From NCBI GenBank assembly GCA_002508495.1, contig DANA01000117.1:1-5269 (forward strand): DNA of 5,269 nucleotides, read 5' to 3'. The notes under the pieces were generated by a model. The model saw only the letters and a program-made list of their open reading frames with translations, ran no database searches and was not told the DNA's origin. The position numbers were made by a program, and so were the translations under genes. The stretch comes from Methanoregula sp. UBA276. GTDB taxonomy: Archaea; Halobacteriota; Methanomicrobia; Methanomicrobiales; Methanospirillaceae. Below, piece by piece: positions 1-4,576 of the stretch (position 1 is the stretch's first letter; each line of letters starts with the position of its first letter).

Positions 1-2075
1 TCCTGTCGTTATCAATGGCAGCGTTGGGTATTGCCGGGATCCTGGCTTTCTCGACCATGGGGGAGATGGGCTCCTATGCCCTTGACAGCAGCAGCAGCCT
101 TGGTGAGCGTGCCGTCTCGGACAGCACCACGGCGCTTGCCGGGAACGCCGAGTCCTCGCTCCTGCGGATTGCCCGCGACCAAGCCGATATCAGCAACGTG
201 GTCTTCCTGCAGGTAGCCTCTGCTATGAATACCCTTGCCGCCTACGCGGAAACGGTACAGGATCGCCCCGCAGGGGAACCCGCCCGGGCGCTGTATTCGC
301 AGGCCGAGCGGCCGGCCAACCCTGCAACATCTTCGGTGTATATCCTTGCACCCGGGGTCAGCAGGGACGCGGTTTTATCGGATCTCGCTGCGCTCTCCTT
401 GGCCGATGACCTGCTCCATCCCCTGCTGGCATCGGACCGCCGGCTCACCCAGATCTATATCGGGACCGGTTCCGGCATTCTCTGGGTCGCCCCGTGGCTT
501 GACAGTGTCCCTTCCACCTACGATCCCCGGGCCCGCGACTGGTTTGTGAAGGCGCAGGATGCAGGTGAACTGGTCTGGTCCGACCCGTACGTCGATGCCG
601 GGGGAAAAGGGCTCATGGTCACCTGCTCGCGGCCGGTGGGGCCTGGGGGGCCCGGTTCTGCCTGGGTTGTTGGCACGGATGTAACCCTCGATACCATCAA
701 CGCCCAGATCATCAATACGCAGATCGGGGAACGGGGCTACGCCTTCCTCCTCGACAGCACCGGCAATGTCATATCCCGCCCCGGCATCACGAACGGTGAC
801 CAGAAATGGGACGAATCCTTTACCACCGAGAACTTCCTTGCGGCCAAGAGCGAAGCCATCCGGTCCGTTGCAACGAAGATGGTGGCCGGGGAGAGCGGGA
901 CAGCGCGGGTCATGCTCGGCGGGGAAGAGAAATACATCGCGTATGCCCCGGTCGAATCCGTCAACTGGAGCCTTGCCATTGTGATGCCGGTCGAGGATAT
1001 CATCGCCCCGGCCGAGGAGACGCGGGAACGCATTGTAGAGGCTACCGATGAAACGGCAGCGTACCTGAACACGCAGATGGACGCGGCACGGAACCTGTTT
1101 GTCACCCTCTTTGTCCTCCTCTTCATTATCGTATCGGGAATTTCCGTCCTGTTCGCCCGTATCATTACGCGGCCGGTCGAGGAACTCCGGCGCGGGTCGG
1201 AGGCAATCGGGGCCGGTGACCTTGAATACCGGGTCGATGTTCATACCGGCGATGAGTTCGAAGATCTTGCCCGCTCGTTCAATGGTATGGCAGCAAGCCT
1301 CAGGAACCACATGGACGAACTCCAGCGGACCACTGCGGAGAAGGAGCGGTTTTCTAAGGAGCTGGAGATTGCAAAAGGGATCCAGCAGAGTTTCCTTCCC
1401 GATGCCGCACCCGAAATCGCCGGTGTCGAACTGGTGGCAAGGAACATCCCGGCGCTGGAAGTTGGCGGCGATTTCTATGATTTCATCCCGGTCGGGACCG
1501 ACCGCTGGGGCCTGGTTATTGCCGATGTCTCCGGAAAAGGTGTCCCGGCGGCACTTTTCATGGCGCTCTCCCGCACCCTGATCCGGGCAAGCACGCTCGT
1601 CAATGCCGACCCGGCGCTCTCGATCGCGCATGCCAACCGGATGATCTACGAGGATTCAAAGTCAAACATGTTTGTCACCCTCTTCTACGCGGTGCTCGAT
1701 TCCCAGGCAATGACGCTGAACTATGTCAATGCCGGTCACAACCCCCCCTGCCTCCTGCAGGGTGAAGCCTCGTCCGTCCGTCTCCTGAAAGCCCGGGGGG
1801 TTGCCCTCGGGGTGCTTGATGACGTGGACCTCCAGTCCGTGAAAGTCGACCTGCAACCCGGCGATGTGCTGGTGCTCTACACGGACGGGGTGACGGAGGC
1901 TATCAACCGTGCAGAAGAGGAGTTCGGGGAGGAGCGGCTCTATGCGGTGATAACGCAGAACCGGCACCGCCCGGCAGAGGAGATCATGGCGGCGATCCTT
2001 GATGCCATCACGGCACATGCCGGTGACACCCCGCAATTCGACGACATCACCCTCATGATCCTGCGGGCGGTCTGA
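1..2075 (+). CDS. Membrane-bound dCache-HAMP-SpoIIE (PP2C-type) sensor phosphatase, 5' end outside the window
   Basis: Probable sensor serine phosphatase: an outside ligand would be sensed by a Cache domain and a cytoplasmic PP2C/SpoIIE domain would dephosphorylate a partner protein, as RsbU does in bacterial partner switching. Numbered from the ATG at 15 (686 aa), it shows a hydrophobic N-terminal segment at about 1-20, an extracytoplasmic dCache region at about 35-335 with the signature YDPRARDWF (169-177) and WSDPY (188-192), a second membrane helix at 361-382, HAMP at about 383-436, a short coiled coil at 432-455, and the phosphatase at about 460-686. Likely metal ligands sit in GGDFYDF (484-490), ADVSGKG (503-509), YTDG (622-625) and FDD (675-677). 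The reading frame is open to the left edge (LSLS before the ATG) and the first membrane helix looks cut, so the true start is probably upstream. Ligand and substrate are unknown. The domain call is firm; the physiological role is inference. Confidence 0.93.
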   Translation, partial: LSLSMAALGIAGILAFSTMGEMGSYALDSSSSLGERAVSDSTTALAGNAESSLLRIARDQADISNVVFLQVASAMNTLAAYAETVQDRPAGEPARALYSQAERPANPATSSVYILAPGVSRDAVLSDLAALSLADDLLHPLLASDRRLTQIYIGTGSGILWVAPWLDSVPSTYDPRARDWFVKAQDAGELVWSDPYVDAGGKGLMVTCSRPVGPGGPGSAWVVGTDVTLDTINAQIINTQIGERGYAFLLDSTGNVISRPGITNGDQKWDESFTTENFLAAKSEAIRSVATKMVAGESGTARVMLGGEEKYIAYAPVESVNWSLAIVMPVEDIIAPAEETRERIVEATDETAAYLNTQMDAARNLFVTLFVLLFIIVSGISVLFARIITRPVEELRRGSEAIGAGDLEYRVDVHTGDEFEDLARSFNGMAASLRNHMDELQRTTAEKERFSKELEIAKGIQQSFLPDAAPEIAGVELVARNIPALEVGGDFYDFIPVGTDRWGLVIADVSGKGVPAALFMALSRTLIRASTLVNADPALSIAHANRMIYEDSKSNMFVTLFYAVLDSQAMTLNYVNAGHNPPCLLQGEASSVRLLKARGVALGVLDDVDLQSVKVDLQPGDVLVLYTDGVTEAINRAEEEFGEERLYAVITQNRHRPAEEIMAAILDAITAHAGDTPQFDDITLMILRAV

Positions 2076-2085
2076 TCCCCTCCCT

Positions 2086-2095
2086 GACCCGGGTC
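2086..2095. repeat. 10-bp perfect palindrome after the phosphatase gene
   Basis: GACCCGGGTC begins 11 nt after the phosphatase stop codon and reads the same on both strands. It could form a small RNA stem at the 3' end of that transcript or be a protein-binding site. No clear T-run follows directly, so a terminator role is weak. Confidence 0.3.
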
Positions 2096-2103
2096 CGTAA
2101 GAG

Positions 2104-2113
2104 AGTTTATTAC
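2104..2113 (+). promoter_or_regulatory. Possible archaeal TATA box for the polyphosphate:AMP phosphotransferase gene
   Basis: AGTTTATTAC contains TTTATTA, a fair match to the archaeal box A consensus TTTAWATA, in otherwise GC-rich DNA. Transcription would start about 25 nt downstream, near 2135, leaving a leader of roughly 27 nt before the ATG at 2162. That leader holds GGGGGATGG (2143-2151), a poor Shine-Dalgarno match about 10 nt from the start. The gene may therefore have its own promoter instead of relying on read-through from the phosphatase gene 86 nt upstream. Confidence 0.35.
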
Positions 2114-2161
2114 TCCTCATGCCCTACCCATCGTTCAGACGCGGGGGATGGCAGGACGGGC

Positions 2162-3640
2162 ATGCTCGACAAACTGGACCTGACGAAAAAGGCGGATGAG
2201 GGTTCGTACGACAAGACCCTCGCGGGGTACAAGGACCGCCTGAACGTCCTCCAGCGCACGGTCTATGAACAGCAGATCCCGGTGGTCATCGTCATCGAAG
2301 GCTGGAACGCAGCCGGTATCACGATGACCATGCACGAGATCGTCCATGCCCTCGATCCCCGCGGGTATACCCTTCATGCCGTAGAGAAACCAACCTACGA
2401 GGAGCGTGCCCGCCCGTTTCTCTGGAGGTTCTGGATACGGACACCGCCAAGAGGGCGCATCGCCCTCTTTGCACGGAGCTGGTACAGCCGGGCAATAACC
2501 GAAGAGATGCAGAAGCATACCTGGGAAAAATCCTTAAAAGAGCGGGCAAACCAGATCAACAATTTCGAGCGGCAACTCACTGATGACGGCACCGTTGTCC
2601 TCAAGTTCTTTTTGCATATCACCAAAGAAGAGCAGAAACTCCGTCTCGAAGCACGGGAACACAACCCGCTCACCGCGTGGCTGGTGACCCCTTCCATCTG
2701 GAACATCCACCGGCATTACGAAGATTCCCTCCCCCTGATTGACGGGTTCATCCAGAAGACCGATACGGACTATGCGCCCTGGACCCTTGTCGAAGGAACG
2801 GACCGGCGCTACGCTATCCTGAAGGTCTATTCTGCAATCATCAAGATGCTGGAGAAGAGGATCGACGCTGAACGGGAAGGAACGACAAAAAAGCACAAGA
2901 ATAAGGATAGCACAAAGCCCAAAAAGATCCCGGTGAAACGCCAGGCCGATCCCGGGAAAATCTATGCAAAAGACGAACTGCAACAGACGCTTGGCGATCT
3001 CCAGATCGAGATGCTCGAACTTCATTACCTGCTCTTCAAGCGCAAAATTCCCCTGCTGATCGCGTACGAGGGGTGGGACGCGGCCGGCAAGGGAGGCAAC
3101 ATCACGCGGGTTGCGCAGTTCATGAACCCGCTCGGGTATTACGTGGTCCCTGTTGCCGCACCAACCCCGCACGACCAGCAGCACCACTATCTCCGCCGGT
3201 TTATCAAGCATTTCCCGCCCCGCGGGGATATTGCCATCTTCGACCGGAGCTGGTACGGGCGGGTGCTCGTGGAACGGGTGGAGGGGTATTGCTCCGAGAG
3301 CGAGTGGCAGCGGGCGTACGGCGAGATCAACGAGATGGAGGAGGACTTCATCTATTCTTCCGGTGGCGGGATCGTCAAGTTCTGGCTTGAGATAAGTAAA
3401 GATGAGCAGCTCAAACGGTTCCAGCAGCGGGCTGCCGATCCCCTGAAGATCCACAAGATCACCGATGAAGACTGGCGCAACCGGGAAAAATGGGACCTGT
3501 ACGAGGAGGCAGTTGACGAGATGCTGGCCCGGACGAGCACGGATTATGCCCCGTGGACGGTGGTTGCGTCTAATGACAAGTGGTTTGCCCGGGTCAAGGC
3601 CTTAAAGACCATCATCGCGACAGCAGAGAGACTCTTGTAA
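2162..3640 (+). CDS. pap: Polyphosphate:AMP phosphotransferase (two-domain PPK2 family)
   Basis: Cytoplasmic enzyme expected to transfer phosphate from inorganic polyphosphate to AMP, giving ADP. At 492 aa it is close to known two-domain PAP enzymes such as Acinetobacter PAP (about 475 aa). Two PPK2 domains lie in tandem, about 20-235 and 265-492, joined by a lysine-rich linker (236-262). The second domain has the full catalytic set: Walker A EGWDAAGKGG (303-312), FDRSWYGRVLVERVEG (360-375) with the Walker B aspartate D361, and DEDWRNREKW (435-444). The first domain keeps the fold signatures (EGWNAAG, FARSWYSR, DTDYAPWT) but lacks the Walker lysine (I53 in its place) and the Walker B aspartate (A104), and has no WRNR motif. 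Only the C-terminal half therefore looks catalytic, in line with what is known of PAP. The ATG at 2162 was chosen because MLDKLDLTKK fits the usual short lead-in before the first domain. Single-domain PPK2 kinases are the alternative family, but the fusion argues for PAP. Nucleotide preference is not proven. Confidence 0.93.
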   Translation: MLDKLDLTKKADEGSYDKTLAGYKDRLNVLQRTVYEQQIPVVIVIEGWNAAGITMTMHEIVHALDPRGYTLHAVEKPTYEERARPFLWRFWIRTPPRGRIALFARSWYSRAITEEMQKHTWEKSLKERANQINNFERQLTDDGTVVLKFFLHITKEEQKLRLEAREHNPLTAWLVTPSIWNIHRHYEDSLPLIDGFIQKTDTDYAPWTLVEGTDRRYAILKVYSAIIKMLEKRIDAEREGTTKKHKNKDSTKPKKIPVKRQADPGKIYAKDELQQTLGDLQIEMLELHYLLFKRKIPLLIAYEGWDAAGKGGNITRVAQFMNPLGYYVVPVAAPTPHDQQHHYLRRFIKHFPPRGDIAIFDRSWYGRVLVERVEGYCSESEWQRAYGEINEMEEDFIYSSGGGIVKFWLEISKDEQLKRFQQRAADPLKIHKITDEDWRNREKWDLYEEAVDEMLARTSTDYAPWTVVASNDKWFARVKALKTIIATAERLL

Positions 3641-3742
3641 ACGTATTGGGGGGCGGCGCTGGCGAAGCAAGTGCGATCCTAAAAATAATCTCTGGAGAAA
3701 CCCTCATTCCGGAAAAATAGTACCCCCCTTCTCGCCAACCCT

Positions 3743-3756
3743 GCCCCCGAGGGGGC
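3743..3756. repeat. GC-rich hairpin GCCCCC/GGGGGC after the phosphotransferase gene
   Basis: GCCCCC (3743-3748) and GGGGGC (3751-3756) are perfect complements separated by GA, giving a tight hairpin with CGAG as the practical loop. It lies 100 nt past the phosphotransferase stop. The first notable T-run on the plus strand is TTTT at 3815-3818, too far for a classical terminator, so any termination role is uncertain. Confidence 0.4.
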
Positions 3757-3812
3757 TCAACAGCGCATGCGATGCCTCCGCACTACCTGTACGGGATACT
3801 CCTGATAAAAAT

Positions 3813-3827
3813 TGTTTTCACAAAACA
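3813..3827. repeat. Small A/T inverted repeat TGTTTT/AAAACA
   Basis: TGTTTT (3813-3818) and AAAACA (3822-3827) pair around CAC. The T4 run on the plus strand could help end phosphotransferase transcripts, and TTTTT on the minus strand (3811-3807) could do the same for the opposite gene. The stem itself is weak. Confidence 0.3.
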
Positions 3828-3836
3828 GAAATTGAG

Positions 3837-3871
3837 GCCGCCGCGAAAGGCGCCTAAACGGGTGCGGCGGC
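3837..3871. repeat. Stem-loop with 8-bp GC stem and internal palindrome
   Basis: GCCGCCGC (3837-3844) pairs perfectly with GCGGCGGC (3864-3871). The 19-nt loop holds the self-complementary AGGCGCCT (3848-3855). TTG just outside the left arm could also pair with CAA on the right, with a two-nucleotide bulge. It is stable and strand-symmetric, so direction cannot be read from it. It lies 18 nt from the next hairpin (3890-3910), and the two may belong to one structured RNA or 3' UTR. Confidence 0.45.
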
Positions 3872-3889
3872 AACCATCTTAAAGAGGGC

Positions 3890-3910
3890 ATGGGGGCAGT
3901 TTGCCCCCAT
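3890..3910. repeat. 9-bp perfect hairpin ATGGGGGCA/TGCCCCCAT
   Basis: Nine base pairs (3890-3898 with 3902-3910) close a three-base loop, GTT; if the innermost pairs open, the loop is AGTTT. The hairpin is strong in either orientation. No T-run directly follows on either strand, so it is not a typical archaeal terminator, though it could stabilise the 3' end of the minus-strand ribbon-helix-helix mRNA. Confidence 0.5.
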
Positions 3911-3936
3911 CATCACTTCAAATGATTTCTCCAGAG

Positions 3937-3974
3937 TATAAAAAGAGCGGGAAGGCCGGGCCGGGATATCCCGG
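3937..3974 (-). terminator. Probable terminator of the ribbon-helix-helix gene
   Basis: Reading the minus strand, one nucleotide after the TAA at 3976 comes the perfect 14-bp palindrome CCGGGATATCCCGG (3961-3974), which can fold as five GC pairs with an ATAT loop. After a further 13 nt comes CTCTTTTTATA (3947-3937). Archaeal termination depends mainly on such T-runs. The T-run also reads as TATAAAAA on the plus strand, but nothing convincing lies downstream in that direction. Confidence 0.5.
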
Positions 3975-3975
3975 G

Positions 3976-4248
3976 TTATTCGTGCGAACCGCCCTGGTTC
4001 GAGCCGTCCGTGAACACATCCCGGAGCGTCCTTCTGAACTCGTCGTCATGCCGGGCAAGGTCGAAGAGGACATTTCGCATCGTTTCCGATCGCTGCTCGT
4101 TGTGCATATCATAAAACTGGCAGTAATAGGCGCAGGCATCGATGATGACATCGTTCCGGTTCTGGTACTTGAGTTTCGCTATCGTGTCCACTTTCTCCAA
4201 GAGGCCGGCTGGGAGTTGTACCTGGATCTCGGTCTGGTCCCGGGTCAT
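3976..4248 (-). CDS. Small ribbon-helix-helix (CopG/Arc-like) DNA-binding protein
   Basis: This 90-aa protein has the ribbon-helix-helix layout at its N-terminus: a short beta strand TEIQVQLP (6-13), helix A about 14-27, a polar turn YQNRND (28-33) and helix B about 33-46. Proteins of this family dimerise so that the paired strands enter the DNA major groove. Residues 47-90 form a charged, probably helical tail that I do not recognise and that might hold an effector or partner surface. It is likely a transcriptional repressor. No toxin gene is adjacent: the 5' side is about 300 nt of non-coding DNA and the 3' side is convergent with the phosphotransferase gene, so a toxin-antitoxin pair is not supported. 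The ATG at 4248 is chosen because it begins just before the strand and sits at leaderless distance from a TATA box. Another ATG 5 nt upstream (4253) is out of frame and stops after two codons. Targets are unknown. Confidence 0.85.
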   Translation of the reverse strand: MTRDQTEIQVQLPAGLLEKVDTIAKLKYQNRNDVIIDACAYYCQFYDMHNEQRSETMRNVLFDLARHDDEFRRTLRDVFTDGSNQGGSHE

Positions 4249-4265
4249 ACCATCGGGTTATTTTT

Positions 4266-4295
4266 ACCGGTATTTAATATGGCCGGTGGACCGGC
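4266..4295 (-). promoter_or_regulatory. Candidate operator: ACCGGY half-sites flanking the TATA box
   Basis: A perfect 6-bp inverted repeat, GCCGGT-GG-ACCGGC (4282-4295), abuts the TATA box on its upstream side, and the palindrome ACCGGT (4266-4271) abuts the downstream side. Three related half-sites thus bracket the promoter of a gene that itself encodes a DNA-binding protein. This is the usual position for an autorepressor operator. Binding is inferred from position alone. Confidence 0.4.
4271..4280 (-). promoter_or_regulatory. TATA box of the ribbon-helix-helix gene, leaderless transcript likely
   Basis: On the minus strand ATATTAAATA contains ATTAAATA, which differs from the archaeal consensus TTTAAATA at one base. 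Its centre is 27 nt before the ATG at 4248, the normal spacing from box A to the transcription start. The mRNA should thus begin at or within a few bases of the start codon. This agrees with the lack of any Shine-Dalgarno sequence in ACCCGATGGT just ahead of the ATG. Confidence 0.6.
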
Positions 4296-4355
4296 ACCCC
4301 CGGCGGTTCGCCCGTGATCGTAGTATCCGGATTTCCGGTGGTTACGTCATGGACT

Positions 4356-4387
4356 TGGGGAACCTTCCGGAATCTTCGGTTTCCCCA
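4356..4387. repeat. Bulged hairpin with TTCCGGAA in the loop
   Basis: TGGGGAACC (4356-4364) pairs with GGTTTCCCCA (4378-4387) over nine base pairs with one bulged T. The 13-nt loop begins with the palindrome TTCCGGAA. It is the best single stem in the region between thiI and the ribbon-helix-helix gene. Confidence 0.45.
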
Positions 4388-4395
4388 CCATGAAA

Positions 4396-4431
4396 CTCCC
4401 CCTCCAGCGCCACGCTGTCGCACGGGGGGAG
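4396..4431. repeat. Hairpin CTCCCCC/GGGGGAG with nested stem
   Basis: CTCCCCC (4396-4402) pairs perfectly with GGGGGAG (4425-4431). Inside the loop, AGCG (4406-4409) and CGCT (4413-4416) form a second small stem. It starts 9 nt after the preceding hairpin, which suggests folded RNA instead of isolated sites. Confidence 0.4.
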
Positions 4432-4512
4432 CGGAGCACTGTCCGGTACGGGACAATGGCCGGATTCCGGAACTCCGTTCCCATCGTATCCGAAACAGCC
4501 ATACACAAAAGG

Positions 4513-4528
4513 GCCGGAACGCCGGAAC
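4513..4528. repeat. Perfect 8-bp tandem repeat GCCGGAAC x2
   Basis: Two directly adjacent copies of GCCGGAAC. Spacing and sequence would suit a regulator that binds direct repeats, but chance is a fair alternative in such GC-rich DNA. On the minus strand a T4 run (4508-4505) follows, which might help end thiI transcripts. Confidence 0.35.
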
Positions 4529-4550
4529 CATCCGGGTGTTTTTATGAGTT

Positions 4551-4570
4551 TTCCCCGGTCAGGCCGGGAA
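4551..4570 (-). terminator. Weak hairpin just after thiI
   Basis: CCCGG (4564-4568 on the minus strand) and CCGGG (4554-4558) pair around a 5-nt loop, with TT and AA extending the stem past a bulge. It begins 6 nt after the thiI stop. No T-run follows on the minus strand, so termination here is doubtful; the next T4 on that strand is at 4508-4505. Confidence 0.25.
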
Positions 4571-4576
4571 TTTACA

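Larger units (their letters stand above)
3690..3936. repeat. 247-bp segment bounded by an 11-bp perfect inverted repeat (possible MITE-like element)
   Basis: CTCTGGAGAAA at 3690-3700 recurs as its exact reverse complement, TTTCTCCAGAG, at 3926-3936. Inward of the 11 bp both arms continue with TCATT and then GAA if small gaps are allowed, so the imperfect match extends to about 24 nt. The interior has no gene but holds several GC-rich hairpins. This is the layout of a short non-autonomous element with terminal inverted repeats. I do not see a clean target-site duplication: A/T-rich sequence flanks both ends (TAAAAATAAT on the left, TATAAAAA on the right). A long-range RNA stem is the alternative. 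Confidence 0.4.
3644..3975. other. Non-coding convergent intergenic region rich in inverted repeats
   Basis: The stretch lies between the phosphotransferase gene (+) and the ribbon-helix-helix gene (-). I see no convincing protein in it. An open frame on the plus strand from 3901 runs antisense through the ribbon-helix-helix gene and matches no family I know. The region holds at least five inverted repeats, listed separately, and one TTCCGGAA palindrome (3707-3714). Both neighbouring transcripts end here, so some of the structure should be termination or 3' UTR signal, but the density is more than two terminators need. Confidence 0.7.
4296..4576. other. Non-coding region between thiI and the ribbon-helix-helix gene
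   Basis: No protein here is credible. Short open frames exist on both strands but their translations are proline- and arginine-rich low-information sequence typical of chance frames in GC-rich DNA. The region holds several hairpins in a row (4356-4387, 4396-4431, 4440-4455, 4469-4481, 4551-4570), two TTCCGGAA palindromes (4365-4372 and 4465-4472), an ATCCGGAT palindrome (4325-4332) and an 8-bp tandem repeat (4513-4528). It contains the thiI 3' UTR and possibly an unannotated structured RNA. Confidence 0.6.

Noticed and set aside
375..1631. 418-codon open frame on the minus strand inside the phosphatase gene
   Set aside because: It is fully antisense to a gene with clear Cache, HAMP and SpoIIE motifs. 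Its translation matches no family I know and is the kind of long shadow frame common in GC-rich DNA.
2534..3454. 306-codon open frame on the minus strand inside the phosphotransferase gene
   Set aside because: It is antisense to the PPK2 domains, including the catalytic motifs, and has no recognisable domain or promoter of its own.
3937..3944. TATAAAAA as a plus-strand promoter
   Set aside because: No credible plus-strand gene lies downstream. The same bases read on the minus strand give a T-run in the right place to end the ribbon-helix-helix transcript.
3976..4248. Ribbon-helix-helix protein as antitoxin of a toxin-antitoxin pair
   Set aside because: No small partner gene lies within translational-coupling distance on either side. 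The neighbours are non-coding DNA and a convergent, unrelated enzyme gene.
4302..4313. GGCGGTTCGCCC as the T-arm of a tRNA
   Set aside because: The GTTC resemblance is local. I could not build an acceptor stem, anticodon arm or D-arm around it on either strand.
3901..4317. 138-codon plus-strand open frame over the ribbon-helix-helix gene
   Set aside because: It is antisense to a protein with a clear ribbon-helix-helix pattern, starts inside a hairpin, and shows no family signature.
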